Assembly (NCBI RefSeq): GCF_014203645.1
Contig: NZ_JACHJL010000008.1
Span: 124,001-188,000, forward strand
DNA length: 64,000 bases
Source: Streptomyces zagrosensis
GTDB taxonomy: Bacteria; Actinomycetota; Actinomycetes; Streptomycetales; Streptomycetaceae
Direction: 5' to 3'
The notes beneath the pieces are model-generated. The model searched no databases and was not told the DNA's origin. It saw only the letters and a program-made list of their open reading frames with translations. This document shows, in pieces, positions 25,811 to 35,583 of this stretch (position 1 is its first letter; each line of letters begins with the position of its first letter). A program made the position numbers and the translations under genes.

Positions 25811-26873
25811 GCCACTCCCCCATGCTGCGGTCGGGCCCGCAGATTACCGCCGGGTAGCGCGGTTGCGATAGTTGTCTGCCCATACCCGGGTGGCGCCGAT
25901 CGGCCTGCTCCGGGAGGCCGCCCGCCGCCGCGCTACGGCCCCTCCCTCACCGAGGTCACCGAGGTCCACCGAGGTCACCGCGCCCTGCGTACCAGGCGCC
26001 GGGCCTCCAGCGCGGCCACTTTCACGACCTCCGGCATTCCACGGCGACCACGCTCCTGGAGCAGGGCGTCGAAGTCCTCCCCCGCCAAGGTGAGCACCGC
26101 TCTTCCCGCCGAGCAGGCCCCCGCAGTTCGGTCCTGCATGGTGAACAAGGACCGGAGTGACACCAGCCAGCACCTAGTGCGCGTGCTACGCGCCCCTCCA
26201 CCTGCGTTCTTCGCACATCATCGGCGGTTGGTGTCGTGCGGGTTGCAGTACGCCCACTCGCAGTAGCCCAGGCCCTCGGTGCACTTGCCGTTGAGCTTCC
26301 ACTGCGGCGAGCTGGGAGGATGTACGGATGGGTGACGAGGGCACACTCAGGCCAATACCGCGGCCCTGTCCCTGACTTGCCCGCCAACACCCCGACCACC
26401 GACAGGCGAACGCGCCACCATACGGAGAAAAGTTCAGGAGAACCGATCGGCAATCGGCGGAAAACGAGTGGCGCTCCCGAGGTGCGGCGCCGTGTCGCTG
26501 GCCGCCGCCACGCCTTCACTCACCTCCTGCGGGGCGACCGCGCGGCAGTCGGCCCGTCGCCGTCCTGCCTCGGGCGGTGGACATCAGCTCAGGTGAGAGC
26601 GGTCGCGGGCCTACGACGAGCGTCGGTCACGCGGCACGAGGACGCCTTCCGCCAGCTCCGGCCTGCGTCGTCGTAAGTGCGGGTGGTGGCGGGCGATCCC
26701 GGGTCTCACATGGTGGGTGGCCGAAGTCCGAGCACTGGCCAAGATGTTTATATAAGCGTCACACTCATTTTGCCCCGCGAGCGGCGACGGCGCCGAGCGC
26801 TCATCCATGGACCGGGCCCAAGCGAGCCACACCCGTGCTGGAACCGGTGACAGCCGCGCCAGAAAGGCATCCT
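25811..26873. other. Gene-poor stretch before gdhA
   Basis: About 1.06 kb without a firm gene. The minus frame at 25975-26163 (62 codons, ending EARRLVRRAR) has coding-like composition but no domain I recognise. A Cys-containing short frame lies at 26218-26346 (separate entry). Just upstream of gdhA at about 26741-26772 there is a markedly AT-rich run (ATGTTTATATAAG then ACTCATTTTG) that probably contains the gdhA promoter. Confidence 0.45.
26218..26346 (-). CDS. Possible small Cys-rich peptide or remnant
   Basis: A 42-codon frame opens with GTG directly after an in-frame TGA and ends at 26218. Its C-terminal half, NGKCTEGLGYCEWAYCNP, has three Cys in C-x6-C-x3-C spacing and several aromatic residues, like the end of a secreted mini-protein. 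No signal peptide or ribosome site is seen, so it may be the 3' end of a broken gene. No family recognised. Confidence 0.25.
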   Translation of the reverse strand: MCPRHPSVHPPSSPQWKLNGKCTEGLGYCEWAYCNPHDTNRR

Positions 26874-28232
26874 GTGACGACGCGATCTGACATGCAGCGC
26901 GTACTCGGCAACATCTTGGCCGAGACGGAGCAGCGCAACCCCGCCCAACCAGAGTTCCACCAGGCCGTCCACGAGGTTTTGGAGTCCCTAGCGCCGGTGC
27001 TCGCAACCCACCCCGCGTACGCCGAGGCCGGGCTCATCGAGCGACTGTGCGAGCCGGAACGCCAGATCATGTTCCGGGTGCCGTGGCAGGACGACCGCGG
27101 GCGGGTGCACGTCAACCGGGGTTTTCGAGTTGAGTTCAACAGCGCGCTCGGCCCGTACAAGGGCGGCCTGCGCTTCCACTCGTCGGTCAACCTCGGGGTC
27201 ATCAAGTTCCTGGGCTTCGAGCAGATCTTCAAGAACGCGCTGACCGGTCTCGGCATCGGGGGCGGCAAGGGCGGCAGCGACTTCGACCCACACGGGCGCA
27301 GCGACGCCGAGGTCATGCGGTTTTGCCAATCCTTCATGACGGAGCTGTACCGGCACATCGGCGAGCACACCGATGTGCCGGCGGGCGACATCGGCGTCGG
27401 CGGCCGGGAGATCGGCTATCTCTTCGGCCAGTACCGACGCATCACCAACCGCTGGGAGGCCGGTGTCCTCACCGGCAAGGGCCAGGGTTGGGGCGGCTCC
27501 CTGATCCGCCCCGAGGCAACCGGGTACGGCAATGTGCTGTTCGCCGGAGCGATGCTGCACGAGCGCGGCGAGGACTTTGAAGGGCAGACGGTGGTGGTCT
27601 CGGGCTCCGGCAACGTCGCGATCCACACCATCGCGAAGCTGCGCGCACTCGGTGCAAACCCCGTGACGTGTTCGGATTCCTCCGGGTATGTCGTGGACGA
27701 GAAGGGCATCGAGGTAGAGCTGCTCCAGCAGATCAAGGAGGTTGAGCGGGGTCGCGTGGACACCTACGCCGAGCGCCGGGGCGCTTCCGCCCGCTTCGTG
27801 CCAGGCGGGCGCGTCTGGGACGTCCCCGCCGATGTCGCACTGCCATCGGCCACACAAAACGAGCTGGACGAGGACGCCGCCGCCGCGCTGATCCGCAACG
27901 GTGTGAAGGCGGTCTCCGAAGGCGCGAACATGCCAACGACGCCCGCGGCCGTCCACCTATTTCAACAGGCCGGTGTCGCCTTCGGTCCCGGCAAGGCAGC
28001 CAACGCGGGCGGCGTCGCGGTCAGTGCGCTGGAGATGGCACAAAACCACGCCCGTACCTCGTGGACGGCACAACGAGTCGAAGACGAACTGACACACATC
28101 ATGAACGACATCCACGCCACCTGCCATGAAACCGCCGAGCGCTACGGCGCCCCCGGCAACTACGTGACAGGCGCCAACATCGCAGGCTTCGAACGGGTCG
28201 CCAACGCGATGCTGGCTCAGGGCATCATCTGA
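26874..28232 (+). CDS. gdhA: NADP-specific glutamate dehydrogenase
   Basis: 452 residues from the GTG at 26874 (AAAGG about 8 bases upstream; ATG at 26892 is an alternative). Length and sequence match hexameric NADP-dependent glutamate dehydrogenases: ALGPYKGGLRFHSSVN, the Lys/Gly loop GLGIGGGKGGSDFDP, DVPAGDIGVGGREIGY, and the NADP-binding VVVSGSGNVAIHTIAKL. The C-terminus GANIAGFERVANAMLAQGII is typical. It makes glutamate from 2-oxoglutarate and ammonia in the cytoplasm. It stands alone behind an AT-rich promoter region. High confidence. Confidence 0.95.
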   Translation: MTTRSDMQRVLGNILAETEQRNPAQPEFHQAVHEVLESLAPVLATHPAYAEAGLIERLCEPERQIMFRVPWQDDRGRVHVNRGFRVEFNSALGPYKGGLRFHSSVNLGVIKFLGFEQIFKNALTGLGIGGGKGGSDFDPHGRSDAEVMRFCQSFMTELYRHIGEHTDVPAGDIGVGGREIGYLFGQYRRITNRWEAGVLTGKGQGWGGSLIRPEATGYGNVLFAGAMLHERGEDFEGQTVVVSGSGNVAIHTIAKLRALGANPVTCSDSSGYVVDEKGIEVELLQQIKEVERGRVDTYAERRGASARFVPGGRVWDVPADVALPSATQNELDEDAAAALIRNGVKAVSEGANMPTTPAAVHLFQQAGVAFGPGKAANAGGVAVSALEMAQNHARTSWTAQRVEDELTHIMNDIHATCHETAERYGAPGNYVTGANIAGFERVANAMLAQGII

Positions 28233-29305
28233 CACCGATACCCCGGCATTCTCCGACGGTGTCGTGCCAACCGACGGGCCCGTGTCGGCCGCGCCCCGAG
28301 CGAACGAGGTTCGGTGCCTGGCCGACGCGAGGGCTCGCCCTTGAGTAATTTCGGTCAGCCGGGACGACTCAGCCGCACGCTCCGGTGGGCATGGTCGAGC
28401 CTCGGCCCGCTGAGCGAGCGACAACGGCTGCCCGCCCACGCGGATGTCAGCCTTCAGCGTGTGCGCGACCTCTGTCGGCGCAGGGTGTGGTTTCAGGCCC
28501 ACAGGGCCGCGTCCCCGAACACCCGCCGCGCGTAGACGTCGCGTACGGCGTCTTTGTCGCGAGTGCCCACGGCGGTCGGCGGTACGGCAGGCCGGCGCTT
28601 CCCGGCCGGTCCGGCGGCCCCGCGTGGGGCGGGCAGCGGGGCGTTAGCCAGGCGTGAGTGATGGCGTGCAGAGCTGGCGCGGTGTCACGGTCGGGCCTCG
28701 CGGTTGCCCGGACGCGGGGCCGGAGCGGTGCCCAAGCCCTCCGGTGCGGGGCCGAGCTCGAAGGACCGACGCGTGAGCCCACGCCGTCCGCTTCGGCGGT
28801 GGGCGATGACGTCGTGCTGTCCGTGACGCGATGGGCGCGGAGGATGCCCCAACCCACCGGCGCCGCGGCCAAGGCCGTGAGCGTGAGGCCAGCCCAGGTG
28901 CCCGCCTCACGGAGCACGGGCGTCTTCGCAAGGTGGAGTTGCGCTGGCGGGAACTCTGCGGCAACCCGGACTCGACGTCCGAGGAGATGCCGATCTCGCC
29001 GTCTCGGTGGCCTAGTTGTCGGCCGCGACGACACCTCACCCTCTCGGCTGGGACCCCTGGTTAGCGTCCGCTTCGAGTTCGCACGGAACCGAGAGTTCGC
29101 ACTGAACCAAGCGACTCGCCCCACTTGCCGGTAGGCAACCAAGACCATCGCCGCCTACTGGTGGGCGCGCTGGCTCCGGCGTCATCACCCGGCTCATCGA
29201 GACCATGCGACGTCGCCTCGCTCCGGCCGTTCGGCCGAAACCACCGACAGTCCAATCGACCAAAATCGTGAAGCCTCACGCTGTCCGCGAAAGGAAACAC
29301 ACGAC
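28233..29305. other. Long intergenic stretch, no firm gene
   Basis: About 1.07 kb after gdhA. Long frames on both strands are low-complexity Arg/Pro/Ala without domains. A plus-strand piece near 28930-29010 (ELRWRELCGNPDSTSEEMPI) reads like a short fragment of a real protein. At 29072-29107 an 18-base unit GAGTTCGCAC(G/T)GAACC(A/G)A occurs twice in tandem. No RNA gene seen. Confidence 0.4.
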
Positions 29306-29797
29306 ATGAACGTCCCGAACCGCATCACCGACCGCCCCGAGCGCCAGATGTTGGAATACATGCTCGACCACACTCGGGCCGAACTGATCGACACGGTGCG
29401 TGGCTTATCCGAAACGGAGTCCCGCCGCCGTCTCGTCGTGTCCCGGACGACATCGATCGGTCTGGTCAAACACGCTGCGTTCGCGGAACGCAAATGGTTC
29501 CAGCACATTCTGGGCGGCTTGCCGGAATCCGAATGCGACGGTGCGATGGTGGGCGAAGCCAGTTTCGAGGTCAGCGACGACGAAACGGTCGCCGACGTGA
29601 TCGCCGAGTTCGAGCGCGCCAGCGACCGAGCACGGGCGATTGCCGCTGACGTCGGCCTCGACGCCACCCGACACCATCCAGCCTGTGGCACGGTCAGCCT
29701 GCGCTGGATCTACCTACTCATCATCCAGGAATTCGCCCGCCACGCCGGCCACAGCGACATCCTGCGCGAGCAGACCGCCGCCACCCGTCGAACATGA
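29306..29797 (+). CDS. DinB/DUF664 family protein
   Basis: 163 residues; the ATG follows GGAAAC weakly resembling a ribosome site. The four-helix bundle shows the three metal-site histidines of the DinB/YfiT fold: TTSIGLVKHAAFAERKWF, then WIYLLIIQEFARHAGHSD. In this DUF664 group many members are thiol-dependent (mycothiol or bacillithiol) enzymes or of unknown activity. Codon use is slightly less G/C-biased than its neighbours (CGA, GTC, GAA more frequent). Flanked by gene-poor DNA. Confidence 0.8.
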   Translation: MNVPNRITDRPERQMLEYMLDHTRAELIDTVRGLSETESRRRLVVSRTTSIGLVKHAAFAERKWFQHILGGLPESECDGAMVGEASFEVSDDETVADVIAEFERASDRARAIAADVGLDATRHHPACGTVSLRWIYLLIIQEFARHAGHSDILREQTAATRRT

Positions 29798-30256
29798 GCC
29801 AGCCGTTCAAACCCCGCCCAGCCAGCCGCATCTGCCATGTGACCGACACCCCAATGGATCGAAGCGGCCACTGCAACGGCCGCGATCCCTAGCGTAGTTC
29901 GGCGGATTCCCATCACGCGTTGCTGAGGAGAGTTGGCCGACCGCCTGGCCACGCTGGTCAAGCGGGGCGGCCAACGGCTGCGTACGGCGTGCACGCACTG
30001 CGGCTGACGCGCCGCGGGCGGGATCGGGTCTCCCACGGACAGGGGCCGCCCTCCATCTCCTTCAGGCGTACGCCCTCGTACGCGACGACGTGATGGACGG
30101 ACGCCGCAGCGCGCAGACGGCCCCACCCTGCACGTCCAACTCGCCCGTAGGCGCTGGGCCGCAGGCATGCATGGCTCCACCGACCGCGCCCTTCCCCCTA
30201 CCGCCCCAGCACTCGTCACTCCTGCGAGACCGTGCCTACGGTGATCCGGACTCGTT
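29798..30256. other. Intergenic, no gene seen
   Basis: About 460 bases between the DinB gene and the decarboxylase remnant, without any frame having domain support. The sequence looks like eroded coding DNA next to an integration site. Confidence 0.4.
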
Positions 30257-30608
30257 GGCTTCCCGATCAACGCCATCCTCAACTGGGCGATGGCCACCCA
30301 GGCCGGCTTCGCCGCGTTCCTCGACAGCGACGTCAACAACGTCCTCGAAGACATGCTCAACGAGTGGAGCGTGTACCTGGCGAGCCCCGAGCAACCTATG
30401 TGCTCGACACGAAGAAGAACCACCGGTTCAGCAAGGAAGCCCTTAACGCGATGCCCAAGTTCGCGAGCACCTTCGAGTGCGGCCCCAAGGCCAAACACTA
30501 CGGCTTCACGTCCTGGGACGACTTCTTCACGCGCAGATTTCGGAGCGGCGTACGCCCCGTCGCCACGGACCCGAAGACGGTCACCAGCGCTGCCGAGTCC
30601 GTCCCCTG
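30257..30608 (+). pseudogene. Phosphatidylserine decarboxylase-like gene, frameshifted fragment
   Basis: Two plus-strand frames join into one protein segment. The first (frame of 30257) reads GFPINAILNWAMATQAGF to LNEWSVYLASPEQ, and after a shift near 30395 the second reads YVLDTKKNHRFSKEALN and HYGFTSWDDFFTRRFR. Together they match the N-terminal region of phosphatidylserine decarboxylase family proteins of the type with an associated PSDC domain, including the SWDDFFTR block. The catalytic C-terminal part is missing: the sequence stops at the 185-bp repeat that carries tRNA-Pro. This truncation marks the junction as an integration or rearrangement breakpoint. Confidence 0.7.
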
Positions 30609-30668
30609 TGATCCGCTGAGGCCAGTCAAGGGCGCCGGTCCCCCAACTGGTCCCCGGGAACGGCCAAG

Positions 30669-30698
30669 GGCCGGTTTCGGATTTCTCCGAAACCGGCC
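30669..30698 (-). terminator. tRNA-Pro terminator hairpin (left copy)
   Basis: GGCCGGTTTCGGA and TCCGAAACCGGCC form a perfect 13-bp stem around a 4-base loop, 21 bases downstream of the tRNA 3' end. Confidence 0.85.
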
Positions 30699-30719
30699 CT
30701 GACCTACGACTGTCTCCAG

Positions 30720-30793
<74 letters not shown>

Positions 30794-30954
30794 ATGCATT
30801 CAACGTCGGCGGCGATGTGCCGTCACCTTCGCTGTCGTCGCAGGTCAAGAGCGTACAGCATGGTCGGTCTGAACGCAGTCAGGGCCCCGGCCAGCGCCCC
30901 TGGTGCGGCTGTGGGGCACGCGCCCGAGATGCTGCCGCGTGCGGTCCGTGCCCC

Positions 30955-31563
30955 GTGCCGCCGACGGCTACCCTCGACGGCCATGACGTCGAAGCATGCC
31001 GCCTGACGATCGGCGAACTCGCGGCCCGCAGTGGCCTGGCAACCTCCGCGTTGCGCTACTACGAGGAACTCGGACTGATCCACTCCGAACGCACGGTCGG
31101 CGGCCAGCGTCGCTTCGCCCGCGCCACGCTCCGCCGGGTCGCTTTCATCCGTGCCGCTCAGCAAGTGGGGCTCTCGCTGGAGGAGGCGGGCGCCGCGCTG
31201 GCCCGGCTGCCCGAGGAACGCGCGCCCAACGCGGCTCAGTGGAACTCGGTGGCCCAGGTGTGGAGTCTGCGCATCGATGCGCAGATCGCCGACCTGGAGC
31301 GGCTCAAGCGCCGGCTCGCAGGGTGCATCGGCTGCGGATGCCTCTCCCTGCGCAAGTGCGCCCTCTACAACCCGAGCGACGCAGCGGCCGACCACGGCTC
31401 GGGCGCCCGCTACCTGCTCGGCGATGCCCCGACCGTGTCGGAGGCGTCGTCCGCCAAGGCCCCGGGCGCCGCCAAGGCACCCGAGGTCGCGCCGGCGCCC
31501 GGTGTCCCCAAGTCGTCCTCGCAGCCGCCGGCGCCCTCCTCCTCCCCGGTGGCCCGCGCCTAA
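30955..31563 (+). CDS. soxR: Redox-sensitive MerR-type activator SoxR
   Basis: 202 residues if started at GTG 30955; a clear ribosome site is lacking, so the start is uncertain. The N-terminal MerR helix-turn-helix reads LTIGELAARSGLATSALRYY and the dimer helix follows. Cys124, Cys127, Cys129 and Cys135 (CIGCGCLSLRKC) form the 2Fe-2S cluster pattern unique to SoxR. In Streptomyces SoxR senses redox-active secondary metabolites and switches on a few oxidoreductases and exporters. The C-terminal 45 residues are an Ala/Pro/Ser tail, longer than in enteric SoxR. It lies inside the inverted tRNA repeat. Confidence 0.92.
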   Translation: MPPTATLDGHDVEACRLTIGELAARSGLATSALRYYEELGLIHSERTVGGQRRFARATLRRVAFIRAAQQVGLSLEEAGAALARLPEERAPNAAQWNSVAQVWSLRIDAQIADLERLKRRLAGCIGCGCLSLRKCALYNPSDAAADHGSGARYLLGDAPTVSEASSAKAPGAAKAPEVAPAPGVPKSSSQPPAPSSSPVARA

Positions 31564-31725
31564 CACGGCCGGGGCGCCGCCCCCAGCGAGGGGAGCGGCG
31601 CCCTGTCGATGCCGAGCCGACCGCCTCCGGCGGCGGCTGGGCCAGTGCCGCCATCGCGGCCCTGGCTTCACTGTGTACGTCGAGCGACGCACGCCATGCG
31701 ATCCGTACGAAGAGTAACTAATCCC

Positions 31726-32019
31726 TCACATGCTGCCAGGCTTAAACACATCTTGCTCAATGAGGATCTTGTCGATCCGGGCCTTATCGACTCGGTTGGT
31801 CACCTCCTCGACCTCCTGCCGGTCCCGGACGCACTTGGCGAGGGTGAACGTCGAGGTCACCACGAAGACCAGGCCAAGCCCGAGGAAGCTGCGCTCCCAC
31901 GCCCCAGCGGGCAGCTTGGCGATGCCGATGGCGACAGCGGCGAGCGACAGGCCGAACGAGATCGCGGCCTGCACGAAGAACGCGGTAGTCGTAGGGCGCT
32001 GGATGGAAGGTGTCGTCAT
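31726..32019 (-). CDS. YiaA/YiaB family inner membrane protein
   Basis: 97 residues from the ATG at 32019. Two membrane helices (FFVQAAISFGLSLAAVAIG and FLGLGLVFVVTSTFTLAK) followed by CVRDRQEVEE match the YiaAB two-helix domain. The function of this family is unknown; in actinomycetes it is a short stand-alone membrane protein. It converges on soxR and lies between the two tRNA-Pro genes. Confidence 0.85.
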   Translation of the reverse strand: MTTPSIQRPTTTAFFVQAAISFGLSLAAVAIGIAKLPAGAWERSFLGLGLVFVVTSTFTLAKCVRDRQEVEEVTNRVDKARIDKILIEQDVFKPGSM

Positions 32020-32218
32020 GCACGTAGCGTCGCCGGACCGTGACCCGGGCGCATGAGTACGCCTACTCAGCTCACCCTGAGTGGCACCACCGCAGCCCGT
32101 GCCCCCGCCGCCTGTCCCGAAGATCAACAGCGCGGAAGGGGGGCGCGACCACCCGGTGAAGTGCGGTATCGTTCTCGTGCGCGCTCGGCCGGGGCTCACC
32201 CCAGGCCGGACAAGCAAT

Positions 32219-32293
<75 letters not shown>

Positions 32294-32313
32294 TGGAGAC
32301 AGTCGTAGGTCCG

Positions 32314-32343
32314 GGCCGGTTTCGGAGAAATCCGAAACCGGCC
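32314..32343 (+). terminator. tRNA-Pro terminator hairpin (right copy)
   Basis: GGCCGGTTTCGGA, loop GAAA, TCCGAAACCGGCC: a perfect 13-bp stem followed by TTTGG, 21 bases past the tRNA 3' end. Confidence 0.88.
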
Positions 32344-32399
32344 TTTGGCCGTTCCTGGGGACCAGTTGGGGACCGGCGCCCTTGACTGGCCTCAGCGGA

Positions 32400-32955
32400 T
32401 CATGTCGATCGGGCACGGGTCATGACGATCGGGCCCGGCAGGGAGCGGGGGGCGCGGAGCACGCTGAGGTGCGCGGAGAGTGCTGCCCCGGCGGCTGTGA
32501 TCTTGTGTACGTCTGGGTGTAGGTAGCGCTGGGTGGTGGTCAGCGAGCCATGGCCGGCGATCCGCCGCAGGACGTGGACCTGGACACCGGCGTCGGCAAA
32601 CCAGGTCAGACCGGTGTGCCGGAGATCGTGGCGGCGCGGGTGCTCGTAGCCGAGCTTGGTGACCACGTCATCCCAGCGAGTGGCGACGTGCAGGACCGCG
32701 GTGGAGATGCGTCCGCCGCGCGGGCGGGCCGGTGAACAGGCGGGCGTCAAGGTCGGGCCCGGCGGACAGGATGCGCTGGGCGACGAGAGAGCGGATCTCC
32801 TCGACGATAGGGACTTTGCGGGCCCGCTTGCCCTTGGTGCCTTTGTCGGTCAGCCCGCCGGGTGCGGGGGGCGTCTGACGCTGCACGGTCCAGTTGAGGT
32901 CGCGGGCTGGTGGCGACCAGGCGGAGGGCGCCGAGGCCGGTCGTTGCGGCGGTCA
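32400..32955 (-). pseudogene. Tyrosine integrase, frameshifted C-terminal part
   Basis: Minus-strand pieces in different frames make up the catalytic half of a tyrosine recombinase. Near 32940 the text TTGLGALRLVAT appears, at about 32700-32880 GLTDKGTKGKRARKVPIVEE, and then, after another shift, PRRHDLRHTGLTWFADAG, LRRIAGHGSLTTTQRYLHPD. The last carries the H-x-x-R, His and catalytic Tyr. At least two frameshifts and the loss of the N-terminal half make it inactive. Its position beside the tRNA attachment site is the normal place for the integrase. Confidence 0.8.
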
Positions 32956-32959
32956 CAGC

Positions 32960-33061
32960 AACAAGCTGGCCTCGGTGACCGCTTCGGGAACCCAGGACGG
33001 TGCCGAGGTCGTCCAGTGGACGGACAAGGACAAGCCCAACCAGCAGTTCCGCCTCGGCTGA
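32960..33061 (+). pseudogene. Ricin-type lectin domain, terminal fragment
   Basis: Thirty-three codons on the plus strand (NKLASVTASGTQDGAEVVQW, ending NQQFRLG and a stop) match the last QxW repeat of a ricin B-like carbohydrate-binding domain. Nothing precedes it but the integrase remnant. It is presumably the end of a secreted glycosidase or lectin cut by a recombination event. Confidence 0.55.
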
Positions 33062-33169
33062 GACCCCTCCGAAGGTCTCGCCGGCGACCGGCGGGCCTTC
33101 ACCGTCAGTGCCCGAACCATGTGGGTACGGAATCTGCCGGGCGTGGTGTGACGTGTGCGGCGAGACCTG

Positions 33170-34063
33170 TCACTTCTCCAGGGGCAACTGATCGCCGGTG
33201 GCGCCGATCTCCAGGGATGCGTAGTCGGGGTGGTCGAAGCGGTGGTGGACGTAGATCTGATCCGCCCACGGCGGGTCGAGCGGTGTGAACGCGCGCAGTC
33301 CTAGAGCCCGGCCGATCGGCCAGTCAGGGTGAGCGGCATTGAAGTCCGCGATTGCGGCGGCCTCGCCGATCTGCTCGATGGTGCCCGGCAGGTCGTCGAG
33401 ATAGCAGGTGACCCTTGGCAGCAGATGCTCGTGGCGCGGTCCTCGAAAGAGGTTGAGGGCGGTCGTCGTCGAGGAGCAGTAGTCCAGATCGAGGCTGACG
33501 AAGCCGACCGGGTGCTCACGCAGCACGTCCCCACGGGAGCGGAGGTAGTCGGGCAGGGCTACCTTGAGGTCGCCGATCAGCAACTCGGCCGCGCCAAGGC
33601 GAGAGCGCAGCCGCTCTTCGTCCATGGTGTAGAAGCCGGGGCCGAACAGGTAGGGCAGATCGCGCGGGTCCTTGGCCGGGGGCATACCGTGGCCGCCGTC
33701 GAAGCCGACCACCCGCACCGCTACGCCGGTAGCGGCTGCGTAGTAGCGGGCATGCTCGGCCAGGGCGAGCAGGCCGTTGCCGCCGGCCACCCCGAACTCG
33801 ACCACGGTGACGCCCCGGTGGCCCAAGCGGGCGGCGAGCTCGGTGGCCCGGCGCACCCCGTAGGCGTAGTGCGGACGCTTCACCAACCCAAACCGGTAGG
33901 CCGTATCGTCGCTAACCCCGGGCAGGCGTCTGAGCAGTCGGTTGCGGGCAGCGTGCCGGGTGCCGGACTTCGACCACTCCCACACCGTATCGGCCAGCCC
34001 TCCCGCTGGCCTGCGGCCGTAGGGAAGGCCCTTCTGGGCAGTCGTCGGTATCCCTTTGCGCAC
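33170..34063 (-). CDS. Class I SAM-methyltransferase-like protein
   Basis: 297 residues from the GTG at 34063, which follows GGGGGAG by 7 bases; the frame extends further up but this ribosome site decides the start. VTVVEFGVAGGNGLLALAEH looks like methyltransferase motif I, VVGFDGGHGMPP like motif II, and FVSLDLDYCSSTTTALNLF like motif IV with acidic residues. The layout resembles TylF/macrocin O-methyltransferase-like proteins of natural product and glycan clusters, but the match is by motif only. It ends LPLEK. It lies within the decayed element, so it may be cargo. Substrate unknown. Confidence 0.6.
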   Translation of the reverse strand: MRKGIPTTAQKGLPYGRRPAGGLADTVWEWSKSGTRHAARNRLLRRLPGVSDDTAYRFGLVKRPHYAYGVRRATELAARLGHRGVTVVEFGVAGGNGLLALAEHARYYAAATGVAVRVVGFDGGHGMPPAKDPRDLPYLFGPGFYTMDEERLRSRLGAAELLIGDLKVALPDYLRSRGDVLREHPVGFVSLDLDYCSSTTTALNLFRGPRHEHLLPRVTCYLDDLPGTIEQIGEAAAIADFNAAHPDWPIGRALGLRAFTPLDPPWADQIYVHHRFDHPDYASLEIGATGDQLPLEK

Positions 34064-35583
34064 TACAGTGCTCCCCCTGAACGACGGACAAACGGTCCGT
34101 CGCAGCCTCCCCGCCCATGCCCTACGCCCAATCCGGCAAGATTCAGCCAGCACAGATCCGGCCAGTCCTGTTTTCTTGGATCATGGGCGGAGGATAAGCG
34201 GTGCCAGGCGAGCCCGCTCCGCATTCGTCAACGCTTGCGGAGAGGATGTCCAGCCGCTCCGGTCCGAGGCCGGCGGTTTGGCCGACCGCCGCCAAACCCT
34301 TGAAGCGTCGCCTGGGAGCAGGAGCTTGGTCTTCCCCGCAGTCGGGGGTGCTCGGTTCCCGCGTAACCACCGACCTCGAAGGCCGTTCGACTAGCGTGAT
34401 CACACCCCGAACTGCGGTCGGTCAGGCACGCAACAGTCCCTCTCCAGCACCCGCCCCGCAGGCTGAACGGGAGGCGATTTGGGGAAGAGTCCCTTCGCTT
34501 GCTGCGGGAGGGTCCTCCTTGGCCGACACTCGACGCGATGGCCAGGCAACTGAACAGTCCGTAGACGTCGCGAGGGTACATACCCTGATGTCCCCTCTTC
34601 GCCAGATTCACCAGATTCACCAGTGCCAACAACCCTGACGATTCATTGCCGGTGCCAAGAATCTTGGCCAGGCGGGGCCAAGTAGCGTGGCCAGACCATA
34701 GGAATGCCCAGTTCACGGGGACCGATTCGTGGCAACTTCCGTGCCCGCTCGCTTGGATGACAAGAAGCTCCCTTGATTGGCCTTGAGCAGGAGGCTCTTT
34801 GAGCCGGAGGAGCAGGTGCAGGTTGAATGCCTGCGGCGCCCCTCATGGAAACCTGACGGCGCACTGAGGGCCGCGTTGACATGATTGGCGCATGCTCGTC
34901 ACACCGCGCCCCGATGTAGACCGGAAAAACATCCAACAGGCCCTCAGCGGCGTCCACATCACCGCGATGGAATCGACCGGACGGTGGCCATCCGGGACCT
35001 GGCCGGCTGCGGCGTTCAGTTGCTGACGTGCGATACGAGTCAGCACACCCGGGGTCGCGCCGCCGGGCTGCAAGTGTCCAAAGTGGCGACGAAGGACCCC
35101 GGGGCCGAGCCGGACTGGTCGGCCCTGGACGGGTCTGGCCCTGGCGTCCGCACGCAGCGGCGCGCCCGACAGGCCGCAGCCGAGGCTCCCACGGTCAGTT
35201 GAGGAACGAAGACCACGGCAGTGACACTGTCGTACACGCTACCTGACGTTAGCTAGCGAAGTAGTGGCACCGCAGTCACGTCCTCGGACCGCGCAGTCCC
35301 CAGTCCCGCAGTCCCGCCGTCCCGCCGTCCCGCAGTCCCGCAGCGGATGTCGCTGGCGCTCATGCACAGCATCCACGTAAGACAGCTCGACGTACGGCAT
35401 CGCAACATCCACTTTGACCAGTGCAGCTACCCACCTCAGCACATCACTCGTATGACTGGGTTCGCTGGTGAGGGACCCAAAACGACGGGGGTTCGCTGTT
35501 GGACACCTCGATTCGAAAGCAGCTGTCCTTGGACAGCCAAGTTAGTCCGGTGCGATGCCCTGACCTGGGGCGACTAGGGCGGT
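34064..35583. other. 1.5-kb gene-poor stretch in the element
   Basis: No frame carries a known domain. A plus-strand frame at 34892-35026 (44 codons, LVTPRPDVDRKNIQQALSGV) has coding-like sequence with TTGACA shortly before its ATG but no ribosome site. At about 35294-35343 an 8-base unit (CAGTCCCG or CCGTCCCG) repeats about six times. The tandem CAGATTCAC occurs near 34606. Probably decayed element DNA. Confidence 0.4.
35294..35343. repeat. 8-bp tandem repeat, about six units
   Basis: CAGTCCCG and CCGTCCCG units follow each other with little variation. It lies in non-coding DNA of the element; slippage or a protein-binding array are both possible. Confidence 0.6.

Noticed and set aside
28447..29148. 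233-codon minus-strand frame after gdhA
   Set aside because: Low-complexity Arg/Pro/Thr composition, no domain and no ribosome site.
34892..35026. 44-codon frame in the element with TTGACA upstream
   Set aside because: No ribosome site or homologue recognised; kept only as a note in the region entry.
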